The notes: generated from the sequence alone by a model not told the origin. Numbered from the stretch's first letter, positions 1-10,265 are shown. The stretch: DNA of 46,822 nt from an uncultured bacterium (GCA_903884945.1 CAISGR010000233.1:1-46822), one strand, 5' to 3'. Numbers and translations are program-made.

Positions 1-507
1 CTTGAGCAGCAGGGCCGAGATCGATCCGCCGATAACCGCGCCGATCGGATAGCCGATCACCATGATCGCCAGGCACAGGTTGCGGCGGCGGGCATTGGCG
101 AATTCCGCAGCAACCGCATTGATCGCCGCGAGCATGCCGCCGATGCCGAGCCCGGTGATGACGCGCCAGATCGAAAGGTCGGTCACGCCGTGCGTCCGCG
201 TCGCCATCACCATGCCGAGCACCATCACGACGAGGCAGCCGAGGATCGTCCGGCGCCGCCCGATTCGATCGGCGACACCGCCGAACAGCACCGAGCCGAC
301 CGCCATGCCGATCAGTTCCATCGAGAGCACGACGCCAAGCGCCGCGCGATCGATTCCCCATTCGGCGGAAATCCCGGGCGCAGCGAAACTGATCGAGAGC
401 ACGTCGAACCCGTCCAGCGCATTGAGCCCGACCGAGATCGCCACCGCCGCGATCTGCAGCGCACTCATCGGCCGCTGGTCGATGATTTTCCGTGGGTCGC
501 CGCTCAT
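1..507 (-). CDS. MFS transporter, aromatic acid:H+ symporter-like (3' part missing)
   Basis: The 169 residues in the window are the N-terminal part of a major facilitator; the rest lies beyond base 1. After a short polar start the protein has a first membrane segment with the N-A-L-D-G-F-D motif, then the MFS signature G-G-V-A-D-R-I-G-R-R-R between helices 2 and 3, and later a G-Y-P-I-G-A-V-I-G-G stretch typical of helix 5. The N-A-L-D-G-F-D motif is characteristic of the AAHS family (PcaK, VanK, DdvK), which imports benzoates. The ATG is preceded by AGGGGA at a good distance. It is the last gene of the SnoaL-like / amidohydrolase / MFS unit, so an imported aromatic acid is the likely cargo; the exact substrate is inference. 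Confidence 0.85.
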   Translation of the reverse strand, partial: MSGDPRKIIDQRPMSALQIAAVAISVGLNALDGFDVLSISFAAPGISAEWGIDRAALGVVLSMELIGMAVGSVLFGGVADRIGRRRTILGCLVVMVLGMVMATRTHGVTDLSIWRVITGLGIGGMLAAINAVAAEFANARRRNLCLAIMVIGYPIGAVIGGSISALLLK

Positions 508-577
508 GTTCACATCCCCTCGCCCGTTCTGCTCTTCCGATCCCGTGTAGGTGCGGTCACCTGCACGAGACAAGCCA

Positions 578-1708
578 TCAGAGGCGGAACACATGCTCCG
601 CGTTCTTTTGCATCAGCAATTTCTTGTCCCCCGGCGCCAGATCCATCCGGTCATAGGCGGCCACCTCGTCCGACGATTGCTGATAGGGATAGTCCATCGC
701 GTAAAGCACGCGATCCGCCCCCATCACCTCCATGCAGAATTTGATCGCCGGCTCCCAGCCGACGCCGCTGGTGGTGATCCAGATATTGTTGCGGAAATAG
801 TGGCTGACCGGGTGCCGGAGAGTCACCGCTGGCTGGCCGCCGCGCATGCCGGGAACGCCGTCCGCGTTCGATTGCATCCAGTCAAAGCGGTAGAGATGCA
901 GCGGCAGACACTCGCCGAGATGGCCGATGACGAGCCGGAGCTTCGGATAGCGATCGAACGCGCCGGAGAAGATCAGCCCCATGGTGTGAAGCCAGACGTC
1001 ATGCGGGAAGCCGGCCAGCGCCCCGAAAAAACCGCGATCCTGATAGCGCCGGCCCTCGGGCGAGGCGACCGGATGGATGTACAGCGCGGCGTCGTTCGCC
1101 TCGAGCGCGGCAAGGATCGGCTCATAGGCCGGCTCGTCGAGATAATGGCCCTGGAAATGCGAGTTGAGCACGGCACCGTTGAGCTTGAGCACCTGCATGG
1201 CGCGCTCGATCTCCCGTACCGAACCCTCCACGTCGCGCGGATCGAAGGCAGCCAGCGCGGAGAAGCGGTCCGGGTGGGCGCGGCACGCCTCGGCTGCGAG
1301 ATCATTGGCCCTGCGCGCGAGCGGCGTGCCCTCGCCGGGCCGCACCACCTGCACGCCGGGAGAGGTCAGCAGCAGCAACTGCCGATCGATGCCATACTCG
1401 TCCATATGGGCGATCCGGCCCGCACCGATATCCTGCAACTGCGCCTGCACGCCCGCCATGCCGGCGAACATCGCGCCCATCCGCAACGAGGCATCGTCCG
1501 GCGCGTCCGGACTGTTCAGATAATCGAGCTGCGCCTTGACCAGTTCCGGAAAGGTCCAGGCTTCCTCGGTCGCGATGCGCTTGTAGGGAGCGGCGCGATC
1601 GATCTCGCCCGCGGCCGGCGCAAGGCCGATCCGCGTACGGATGCCGCGCTCTTCCGCATGGCCGCGCAGCCCCTTTTCGCTGCCGTCCGGCAGGAGCCCC
1701 ACGCTCAC
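578..1708 (-). CDS. LigW-like amidohydrolase (ACMSD-type metal-dependent decarboxylase)
   Basis: A 376-residue protein of the amidohydrolase-2/ACMSD superfamily, which holds non-oxidative aromatic decarboxylases such as LigW and gamma-resorcylate decarboxylase. Metal-site residues are visible: E48 in R-I-A-T-E-E-A, H212 in Y-I-H-P, H263 in I-G-H-L-G-E, and D339 in A-M-D-Y-P-Y. It is clearly related to the LigW at 35812 but diverges strongly around residues 50-90 and 215-235, so its substrate probably differs. The start is taken as the GTG overlapping the stop of the SnoaL-like gene (GTGA), which gives a roughly 30-residue N-terminal extension over LigW; a later start is possible. It sits between a SnoaL-like gene and an MFS gene, mirroring the second module at 33638-38494. 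Decarboxylation of a carboxylated phenolic is the likely role. Confidence 0.82.
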   Translation of the reverse strand: MSVGLLPDGSEKGLRGHAEERGIRTRIGLAPAAGEIDRAAPYKRIATEEAWTFPELVKAQLDYLNSPDAPDDASLRMGAMFAGMAGVQAQLQDIGAGRIAHMDEYGIDRQLLLLTSPGVQVVRPGEGTPLARRANDLAAEACRAHPDRFSALAAFDPRDVEGSVREIERAMQVLKLNGAVLNSHFQGHYLDEPAYEPILAALEANDAALYIHPVASPEGRRYQDRGFFGALAGFPHDVWLHTMGLIFSGAFDRYPKLRLVIGHLGECLPLHLYRFDWMQSNADGVPGMRGGQPAVTLRHPVSHYFRNNIWITTSGVGWEPAIKFCMEVMGADRVLYAMDYPYQQSSDEVAAYDRMDLAPGDKKLLMQKNAEHVFRL

Positions 1709-2406
1709 CCCCGGCCTCGCGGCGCGAGCACCGGATGGGCATAATGCTGCGGGACGGGGCTGCGATGCGGCCAGGTCTGGCGCTGCTCGGGCAACAGTTC
1801 GTCGGGGCCGAGCGGATTCTCGGGAAAGGCTGTCACCTGCGGCTGGAGATGCGCGACGGTGTGGTGCCAGCCCTTGTCGTAATCGGCCTGCCACTGAACC
1901 ATGTAATCCAGCCGCTTGATCTTCCACGCACCGTCTTCGACGACATATTCATTTTCGTAGATGCCGGCTTCGTAGAATTGCGCGGGCAGCCCCTCGGGCT
2001 GATACTCGCGGCTGTTGTGCGTGCCCCCGGCGAGCAGGCAGCGGAAACGCCCTTTGGCGCTCTGCCGGTCCGGCGCGACGGTAATGATGTCCTGCATCTG
2101 GAAGTGATCGAGCAGGAAGCCATATTCCGGACCGGGCTTGCCGTGCGTGAAGAACTCCTGGAACCACGTCTTGTAGAGCCGCGCCACGCCGGCATGGCCG
2201 CGATAGATGCCGGACAGGAAGATCGCTTCGCCATCGCGCGCGAACAGATCGACGACCTCGTCATACTGGCAAAGGTCGATATAGTAGCCATAGGCGAAAT
2301 GCAGCCGGCGGATCGCGCTGACATCCTCCAGTTCGCCCAGCCGCCGCTCCAGCCCGTCAATCCGCGCGAGCAGCGCAGCCGTTGCCGTTGCCGACTCTTC
2401 AGACAT
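1705..2406 (-). CDS. SnoaL/NTF2-like protein (candidate cofactor-free lyase)
   Basis: A 233-residue protein with a short predicted coiled-coil N-terminus (A-R-I-D-G-L-E-R-R-L-G-E-L) followed by an NTF2-like fold pattern: R-L-H-F-A-Y-G-Y-Y-I-D, D-L-F-A-R-D-G-E, then Y-R-G-H-A-G-V-A-R-L-Y. The ATG is preceded by GGGAGAG; upstream in-frame ATGs were rejected because they run through the operator at 2441. It is a paralogue of the protein at 33638. In sphingomonads NTF2/SnoaL-like proteins such as LdpA are cofactor-free lyases that turn diarylpropane diols into lignostilbenes; whether this protein does so is inference from family and context. It is first in an operon with the amidohydrolase (GTGA overlap). 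Confidence 0.82.
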   Translation of the reverse strand: MSEESATATAALLARIDGLERRLGELEDVSAIRRLHFAYGYYIDLCQYDEVVDLFARDGEAIFLSGIYRGHAGVARLYKTWFQEFFTHGKPGPEYGFLLDHFQMQDIITVAPDRQSAKGRFRCLLAGGTHNSREYQPEGLPAQFYEAGIYENEYVVEDGAWKIKRLDYMVQWQADYDKGWHHTVAHLQPQVTAFPENPLGPDELLPEQRQTWPHRSPVPQHYAHPVLAPRGRG

Positions 2407-2440
2407 TCGACTCTCCCATCGTTGTTTCGCTGATTTTATT

Positions 2441-2459
2441 TTGTATGTAACACTAACAA
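2441..2459 (+). promoter_or_regulatory. Operator copy 1 of the shared 19-bp palindrome
   Basis: TTGTATGTAACACTAACAA, an imperfect inverted repeat. It lies 35 bp upstream of the SnoaL-like gene (minus strand) and 30 bp upstream of the SDR (plus strand), so one repressor could control both divergent units. It matches copies at 7579, 7748, 13882, 15158, 27661, 32037, 33547 and 40466. Confidence 0.75.
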
Positions 2460-2488
2460 AAATGACCGATATGGCGAGAGGAAAATCG

Positions 2489-3403
2489 ATGGGCTGGCAG
2501 GGCAAGGTGGCGTTCGTCACCGGTGGCGTCTCGGGAATCGGCTTCGGCATCGCGCGGGCCTTCGCCACCGCCGGCATGCGGCTTGCGCTGAGCTATCGCA
2601 ACGAGGCCTATCGCGACGAAGCGGCGCGCTGGTTCGCGCAGGCCGGCCTGGAAGCGCCCTTGCTCATCGCGCTCGACGTGACCGATCGCGCCCGCTTCGC
2701 TGCTGTAGCGGGCGAGCTCGAGGCGCATTTCGGGCGGCTCGATGTGCTGGTCAACAATGCCGGCGTGAGCATATTCGGGCCGACCGACGAAGCAAGCTAT
2801 GCCGATTATGACTGGATCATGGGGGTCAATTTCGGCGGGGTCGTGAACGGGCTCGTCGCGCTGTTGCCGCTGATCAAGCGCAGCGGCGCTGGCGGGCATG
2901 TCGTCAACGTCGCGTCGATGGCGGCCTATCTGCCGGGGCCGCAGGCCGGAATCTACACCGCCAGCAAGTTCGCGGTACGGGGACTGACCGAGTCGCTGCG
3001 CTACAATCTCGCAGCCCACGGCATCGGCTGTTCGCTGATGTGCCCGGGGCTGACCCGGACCAATGCCTGGGACAGCGCGTTGCGGCGACCGGACGACTTT
3101 GCCGACAGCGGCTTCGCCCCGGCGGATCGCGCCGAGCTCGAGGGTTTCAGCGCCGCCTTCGATGTCGGCATGGATCCGCTCGAGGTGGGCGAGAAGACCC
3201 TCGCGGGCATGGCGGCGAATCGCGCGGTGATCTTCACTCATCCCGAATTCGCCGAGGATTTCCGCGAGATCTACGAGGCGAGTATCGCCGCGCTGCCGGA
3301 CGAACCGGCGCCCGAAGGAAGGCTGGAGATCGAGCGGCTGCGCCGCGCGGCCCAGAAGGCAGCCGAGGCCGGGCAGGCGATCGGCCTTGGGGACCTGACA
3401 TAG
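2489..3403 (+). CDS. Short-chain dehydrogenase, LigD/LigL/LigN/LigO type
   Basis: A 304-residue NAD(P)-dependent oxidoreductase. It shows the cofactor motif T-G-G-V-S-G-I-G near residue 10, the N-N-A-G motif near 90, and the catalytic Y-T-A-S-K. The segment Y-A-D-Y-D-W-I-M-G-V-N and the long C-terminal tail after residue 250 resemble the Calpha-dehydrogenases LigD/L/N/O, which oxidise the benzylic alcohol of beta-aryl ether dimers to a ketone. The start is the ATG with GAGAGGA eight bases upstream; in-frame ATGs further upstream lie in or next to the operator. It is a lone plus-strand gene, divergent from the SnoaL-like operon and convergent with the NmrA-like gene. Family assignment is strong; the substrate is inferred. 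Confidence 0.85.
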   Translation: MGWQGKVAFVTGGVSGIGFGIARAFATAGMRLALSYRNEAYRDEAARWFAQAGLEAPLLIALDVTDRARFAAVAGELEAHFGRLDVLVNNAGVSIFGPTDEASYADYDWIMGVNFGGVVNGLVALLPLIKRSGAGGHVVNVASMAAYLPGPQAGIYTASKFAVRGLTESLRYNLAAHGIGCSLMCPGLTRTNAWDSALRRPDDFADSGFAPADRAELEGFSAAFDVGMDPLEVGEKTLAGMAANRAVIFTHPEFAEDFREIYEASIAALPDEPAPEGRLEIERLRRAAQKAAEAGQAIGLGDLT

Positions 3404-3491
3404 GCCCATTCGTCCTCCCGCGAGCAGGACCAAACCGTTAGATTGACACTCGGACCGAACCGCCACGCTCCGTTTGTGACGATGAGCCGAT

Positions 3492-4427
3492 TCAATCCGG
3501 GAAGCGGCTCTGGGCCGCGAGTTCCTTCAACCAGTCCGCACGACTTTCGACAAAGGCACGGAACGAGCGCGGCTTCCTGCCCGTCAGGCGCGCGACGTCG
3601 TCCGACACCACGGCAAAATGCCCGGCGCGGAGCGCCTGCTCGTAGGACACCATGTCGTCGCTGCACCAGGCGTAGCCGTCGACATTGAACTCCTTCGAGG
3701 CGTCGCGCGGAATGCCCATGGCGTCGAAATGGGCGTAGAGGTCCTCGTCGCTGATGAGGCGATATTCGATCGCGACCCCCGTCACCTCGGCGAGCAGCCC
3801 CGCAAAGGCTCGGAACGACCAGAGCTCGTCCCCGGTGATGTTGTAGACGCGGTTCTCGTGCCCCTCGCCAGTCAGCACGGCAACCGCCGAGGCCACGCAC
3901 TCGCTGCGGTCGATGAAGCTGACCTGGCCGTCGCCCGACGCGGAGAGATAGACACCGGTGCGGATCGCCACCGGCGCTGCGGCATCGACCATCGAATCGG
4001 CATACATGCCATCGCGCAACGCCGTCCAGGCGACGCCGCTTGCCTGCAGCAATTGCTCGGTGCCGTAATGGTCCTGCGCGATCAGCGCCCGGTTGTCGGC
4101 CGTCGCGCCGATATAGCTGGTATAGACGATATGCCCGACCCCGGCCCGCTTTGCCGCGTCGATCGCGCGGCCATGCTGGCCGACGCGGTGGCCCACCATC
4201 ATGCCCGAGATGAGAAGCATCTTCTCCGCGCCCCGCGCTGCCGCCTCCAGCGACTCGGGCACCTCGAAATCACCGTACCGCACCTCGCAGCCGCGCGCGG
4301 CGAAATCGGCGAGCTTTTCCGGCTTGCGGGTCATCAGGATCAGGTCAGCCGGATCGATCTTCTCGAGCAGCGACCGTGCCGCCTCGCCGCCGAAATGGCC
4401 CGAGGCACCGGTAACGAGGATCTTCAT
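3492..4427 (-). CDS. NmrA-like atypical SDR, NAD(P)-binding
   Basis: A 311-residue protein starting M-K-I-L-V-T-G-A-S-G-H-F-G, the G-x-x-G-x-x-G Rossmann motif of atypical SDRs. It lacks the classical Y-x-x-x-K triad and matches the NmrA/azoreductase-like group (TMR_SDR_a). The C-terminal half, with F-R-A-F-A-G-L-L-A-E-V-T-G-V, is the usual small substrate domain. It is the last gene of the minus-strand operon after two CmcJ-type proteins and a carotenoid oxygenase, overlapping the latter by ATGA. It may reduce an aldehyde, quinone or enone product of the dioxygenase; nothing in the sequence fixes the reaction. Confidence 0.78.
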   Translation of the reverse strand: MKILVTGASGHFGGEAARSLLEKIDPADLILMTRKPEKLADFAARGCEVRYGDFEVPESLEAAARGAEKMLLISGMMVGHRVGQHGRAIDAAKRAGVGHIVYTSYIGATADNRALIAQDHYGTEQLLQASGVAWTALRDGMYADSMVDAAAPVAIRTGVYLSASGDGQVSFIDRSECVASAVAVLTGEGHENRVYNITGDELWSFRAFAGLLAEVTGVAIEYRLISDEDLYAHFDAMGIPRDASKEFNVDGYAWCSDDMVSYEQALRAGHFAVVSDDVARLTGRKPRSFRAFVESRADWLKELAAQSRFPD

Positions 4428-5881
4428 GCCGCTGCGTCCAGCGCCGCGGCGGAGACCCACCAGCCATGCACCTGCGGCCGCAGCCGGTGCGGGATGACGA
4501 TCTTCGCGACCGGGCCGGCCGCGACATTGCCAGCGTCCACCACCCAGACGGCATGTTCGAAACTGTCGTCGTCCAGCGGCTTGTCCACCACCATGGCCAG
4601 CCAGCCGGCATGGCCCGGTGTGGCCGAGGGAATGTGGACCGGTTCGCTGAGCGCATGGCCGCCCGCGGCCATCGCGTCGATCCGGCCTGTCTCGGGCTCG
4701 ATCCGCAGCAGCGCGTTGAACATCGCGCCGACGACGCCACCCATCACCGGCATGCCCTGTTGCGGGTCGACCGTCAGGTACCAACCCTCGCTGTACGGCA
4801 GGCCCTGATCGCGATCGGCGATCCGCGGCATGTCGCCGGGTGGGCCGATCGGTCGGATATCGATCTCGCCGGAACCATCGGGTGCGAAAGACCAGCGCAT
4901 CAGTCCGCCGGCGCTTTCCCAAGGCGGCACCGAGAAGCCCGATGCACGCTGGATGAAGGGAAAGATGTTGGTCTTCGACTGGCACATGTCGAGATGGATG
5001 CGACCGTCGGCACCCTCATGCGCATTCATGATGTGATAGACCGAAACGCCCCTGGGTCCCTTGATCCAGCGTACGTCCTCGGCGGTGCCGTCGCGCGGCA
5101 GGATGCCAATCCAGCTTTCCAGATCATTGTCGTGCGTCCAGTGTTCACCGCCGGCCTCGAGCCGGTCGAGATCAGTGGTCGTCGGGAACACCGGGAACAG
5201 GGCGTAATGCTCCGTGATCGCGAAGTCGTGCATCATCGAGCAATAGGGTGCGTCGAACCAGGTCTCGCGAGTCAGCCGGCCATCCGGCCCCACGACGAAA
5301 TAGGCGATCGTCCGGCTGCACAGCCCGTCCGCTTCATAGCCGAAGGCAAGCATCTCGCCGGTCGTCGCGTCGACTCGGACGTGCGCGGTCATCGTCTCCG
5401 ATTTCAGCGCGCCACCGAAGTCATAGCGGCCGATCGTCTCCAGCGTATCCGGATCGATCCGATAGGGGCGGCCATCCTCCTTGGTCATCAGCAAGGTGCC
5501 AGCGTGCCACACGGGCGTCGTGTTCGCGACGGTGCGGTCGACGCCCCGCACGCCGGGATCGTCGGTAAAGGGGTTGCGATAGCGGCCGAACAGCGCCCGC
5601 CCGGCTGCCATCTCGGCGAGATGGCGCGCGGTATCGACATAGCGGATCGCGAAATCCGCCTTGCCGTCGCGAAAACGGATCCGGCTGATCATGCCATCGC
5701 CGGAGAGAGCATTGTCATCGTCGAACAGCGGGGCGAATTTCGGATCTGGCACAGCACGAAAGAAACTGCCCTCGATCTCTGCCGGCAAATGCCCCTCGAT
5801 CGCGAGGTCTTCGAACGTACAGTCGATCCCAACCGGCCGGTTCAGGCCAATGAAATCGGGTATCTGGGGAAAGCCGGTCAC
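4424..5881 (-). CDS. Carotenoid cleavage oxygenase family (lignostilbene dioxygenase-like)
   Basis: A 485-residue non-haem iron dioxygenase. The four iron histidines are present: H167 (T-A-H-V), H218 (M-M-H-D-F), H283 (Y-H-I-M-N) and H472 (Q-V-H-G). Tyr101 and Lys134, described in the lignostilbene dioxygenase LsdA as contacting the phenolic hydroxyl, are in register here (G-R-Y-R-N-P and T-K-E-D-G), but the LsdA Phe59 position is Leu59. This suggests a 4-hydroxystilbene-type substrate with an altered pocket. The GTG start overlaps the preceding stop (GTGA), and the stop overlaps the NmrA-like start (ATGA), so translation is coupled. It is a distant paralogue of the dioxygenase at 38962. The product should be two aromatic aldehydes. 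Confidence 0.9.
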   Translation of the reverse strand: MTGFPQIPDFIGLNRPVGIDCTFEDLAIEGHLPAEIEGSFFRAVPDPKFAPLFDDDNALSGDGMISRIRFRDGKADFAIRYVDTARHLAEMAAGRALFGRYRNPFTDDPGVRGVDRTVANTTPVWHAGTLLMTKEDGRPYRIDPDTLETIGRYDFGGALKSETMTAHVRVDATTGEMLAFGYEADGLCSRTIAYFVVGPDGRLTRETWFDAPYCSMMHDFAITEHYALFPVFPTTTDLDRLEAGGEHWTHDNDLESWIGILPRDGTAEDVRWIKGPRGVSVYHIMNAHEGADGRIHLDMCQSKTNIFPFIQRASGFSVPPWESAGGLMRWSFAPDGSGEIDIRPIGPPGDMPRIADRDQGLPYSEGWYLTVDPQQGMPVMGGVVGAMFNALLRIEPETGRIDAMAAGGHALSEPVHIPSATPGHAGWLAMVVDKPLDDDSFEHAVWVVDAGNVAAGPVAKIVIPHRLRPQVHGWWVSAAALDAAA

Positions 5882-6726
5882 GCGATTGTCTCCTCGGCGA
5901 TGTCGTCAAACCAATAGGCGATCGACCGCAGCTCGATGCTTTCGCGCGGCGGCGCGCCTTGAACGGCGGGGTCTACAAAGGCAGTATGCGGCACACGCCA
6001 GTTGGGCCCGCGGGCACTATCGTAGAAGGTGAGCAGCACCACTTCGTCGCGCGTCATATCCGGAAAATAGTGCCAGCGATGCGCCGGGTTGAAGGCGAAG
6101 ACCGAGGCAGCCGGATATTGCCCATCATCCGGCCGCCGCGCGATCGCCGTTTCGGCATCGGGCAGGGCGTCCACATGGATCATGACATTCGGCACCCCCT
6201 CATCCTCGCCAACGCTGTCCCCGGCACAGAGTGCCAGCGGGCAATCCTGCGGCGGCGGCGAATAGGCCCGCCACAGGCTCGTGATCAGGAAGCGCGACGG
6301 CCGACGCTCCGCCAGCCCCTCGCGCGCGAGAAAGACCCGGGCGATCCGCTCGGCACGGTCGGGCGTGAGATCGACATGCACATCGGCGGCGGGTGGCTGC
6401 CGCCCCACCCCGGTCGCTCCATTGCTGCGCAGCATCCAGCCGAACGGGATGGTGAGCGACGCGCCCGTCACACCGCGGATGAGCGCATCCGCTTCAGCAT
6501 AATAGAGGCGGTCGACCTCGGCCGCGTCGGTGAAATCGGCGACCGCCGTCGCGTGATCGAGCAAGGCGAAGCCGTGACTCGCGAGTGTCGGCCGGATCGG
6601 GCGCGCGTCCGTGACCTCGACCTCGTACGGGTCGTAGATGCCGGTGTTCATCTCGGCGCCGGGCGCGACGAAACGACGATTGGGCGGGCCGCCCGGACGC
6701 AGATAGTTGAGCGTTGCGCGAACCAT
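5878..6726 (-). CDS. CmcJ/NvfI-family oxidoreductase, copy A
   Basis: A 282-residue protein of the CmcJ/NvfI group, which is related to non-haem iron/2-oxoglutarate-type enzymes. Conserved blocks are H-V-D at 117-119 (possible HxD iron ligands), L-W-R-A-Y-S-P-P-P-Q-D-C-P-L-A-L-C (151-167), H-R-W-H-Y-F-P-D-M (216-224), F-Y-D-S, P-H-T-A-F, and E-L-R near the C-terminus. The partner gene at 6730 has the same blocks in the same order. The gene starts 3 bp after the end of copy B and overlaps the dioxygenase start. Bacterial members with aromatic dimers as substrates are not known to me, so the reaction (hydroxylation, demethylation, ring opening) is open. Confidence 0.75.
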   Translation of the reverse strand: MVRATLNYLRPGGPPNRRFVAPGAEMNTGIYDPYEVEVTDARPIRPTLASHGFALLDHATAVADFTDAAEVDRLYYAEADALIRGVTGASLTIPFGWMLRSNGATGVGRQPPAADVHVDLTPDRAERIARVFLAREGLAERRPSRFLITSLWRAYSPPPQDCPLALCAGDSVGEDEGVPNVMIHVDALPDAETAIARRPDDGQYPAASVFAFNPAHRWHYFPDMTRDEVVLLTFYDSARGPNWRVPHTAFVDPAVQGAPPRESIELRSIAYWFDDIAEETIA

Positions 6727-6729
6727 CGG

Positions 6730-7527
6730 TCAGTCTTCGAACCAATAGGCGATGGCGCGCATTTCGATGCTTGCGCGCGGCGGCACGTCCACTGGGCAAT
6801 CGGGATTATCGAAGGCAACGTGCGGCACGCAATGTGGCTGGCCGGGATCGCTGTCATGCGTCTTGAAGACAATCGCATGATCGCGATCGAGGCCGCTGAA
6901 CCAGTGCCAGCGATGGCCTGAACGGTGCGCGAACACGAGCCCCTCGAACGACCATTCCGGCTTGCCTGCCTGATCGAAGATCGCATCGGCCGGCAGGAGA
7001 TCCGCTGCGGCGAAGCTGCGTGCATCGCACAGGGCCAGCGGCACATCCTGCGGCGGGGCGGAGATCGCACGCCACACATTGAAATGCGCGCTGCGCCGCA
7101 CCCGACGGCCGGGCGGCGCGGATCGTTCCGAGAACTGCGCCGCCGTCACATCGGAAATGTCGACATGAGCGAAGCGCGCCGGCCGCGAATTGTCCAGCGC
7201 GCCCGACAGACTGGAGCGTTCAGCGAAGCGCAGCACGCCGCCGCCCGGCACCGCGACATGATCCGCGCCGGTCAGGGCGACGATCAGTCTGGCGATTTCG
7301 TCGCGGTGGAGGGCCAGGACAACTTCGCCATCCGCGAAATCGGCAACCGCACTGCGATGCTCGACCAGCGCGAATCCCTCCCGGTCGAGTCGCGGCGTCG
7401 AGTCGCGGGCATCCTCGATTCGCATCGGCCGCGGTTCGATCAGGACCGTGTCGCGCGAACTGTCATTCGCGAAATAGCGCATGCGATCGTCGCTGCGCGC
7501 CGCATAGTTGATGAGCGCTTCCATCAT
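6730..7527 (-). CDS. CmcJ/NvfI-family oxidoreductase, copy B
   Basis: A 265-residue paralogue of copy A. It shares H-V-D at 121-123, the block V-W-R-A-I-S-A-P-P-Q-D-V-P-L-A-L-C (151-167), H-R-W-H-W-F (205-210) and the terminal Y-W-F-E-D, which copy A also has as Y-W-F-D-D. The start is taken as the first of two adjacent ATGs after GGGAG because M-M-E-A-L-I-N-Y aligns with M-V-R-A-T-L-N-Y of copy A; the second ATG (7524) has better Shine-Dalgarno spacing. It is the first gene of a four-gene operon and has an operator at 7579-7597. The tandem pair may form a heterodimer or act on successive intermediates; that is inference. Confidence 0.75.
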   Translation of the reverse strand: MMEALINYAARSDDRMRYFANDSSRDTVLIEPRPMRIEDARDSTPRLDREGFALVEHRSAVADFADGEVVLALHRDEIARLIVALTGADHVAVPGGGVLRFAERSSLSGALDNSRPARFAHVDISDVTAAQFSERSAPPGRRVRRSAHFNVWRAISAPPQDVPLALCDARSFAAADLLPADAIFDQAGKPEWSFEGLVFAHRSGHRWHWFSGLDRDHAIVFKTHDSDPGQPHCVPHVAFDNPDCPVDVPPRASIEMRAIAYWFED

Positions 7528-7578
7528 GCTCTCCCGCATGTCGGCACAGCCGGCCGCTTTCGGGCCGGTCCGCGCTAT

Positions 7579-7597
7579 TTGTACGTAACACTTACAG
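7579..7597 (+). promoter_or_regulatory. Operator copy 2 of the shared palindrome
   Basis: TTGTACGTAACACTTACAG. It lies 51 bp upstream of the CmcJ-type copy B start (minus strand) and differs from copy 1 at three positions. Confidence 0.7.
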
Positions 7598-7747
7598 AAA
7601 TGCCCTATTATCGCGTTTCGATCAAGCCAGTCCGATTCCGGGAAACTCCTGCACGCCCGTGTAATATTCTCTGGGAAACTTCGCGGCCGATGTGGCCATT
7701 CCGCATCACTCGCCCCAATTTTTCATCCGGGCTTGTCAACGCGATTA

Positions 7748-7766
7748 TTGTATGTCTTACTAACAA
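7748..7766 (+). promoter_or_regulatory. Operator copy 3 of the shared palindrome
   Basis: TTGTATGTCTTACTAACAA. It lies about 96 bp upstream of the TonB receptor start. Confidence 0.72.
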
Positions 7767-7862
7767 TGTTGCTCTCGTTTGGGAGGGCACATCGGACGTT
7801 CGGCCACGACATCGCCCACCAAGGGCGGCGACCGGCGTACCGGCTTTATGGAGGGAATGCTG

Positions 7863-10232
<2,370 letters not shown>

Positions 10233-10239
10233 CCCAATG

Positions 10240-10265
10240 GCGGCCGGGTGCGATCACCCGGCCGC
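10240..10265 (+). terminator. Intrinsic terminator after the TonB receptor gene
   Basis: Perfect 11-bp arms GCGGCCGGGTG and CACCCGGCCGC around a 4-base loop CGAT, followed by the T-rich TCTCCTTTCTG. It stands 7 bp after the receptor stop and 29 bp before the flavoprotein start, so it may let only part of the transcripts continue into the oxidase genes. Confidence 0.75.

Larger units (their letters stand above)
7528..7862. other. Divergent control region between the CmcJ operon and the TonB receptor gene
   Basis: A 335-bp stretch without a credible gene. It holds two copies of the shared palindrome, one near each flanking gene (7579-7597 and 7748-7766), separated by about 150 bp. I see no good sigma-70 -35/-10 pair. 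Confidence 0.7.

Noticed and set aside
62..744. Plus-strand open frames of 162 and 184 codons at the left edge
   Set aside because: They are antisense to the MFS and amidohydrolase genes, and their compositions (Arg/Ser/Pro-rich) resemble no protein family.
7528..7862. A consensus sigma-70 promoter for the TonB receptor gene
   Set aside because: TTGTCA near 7733 resembles a -35, but no convincing -10 stands at 16-18 bp; I report only the operators.
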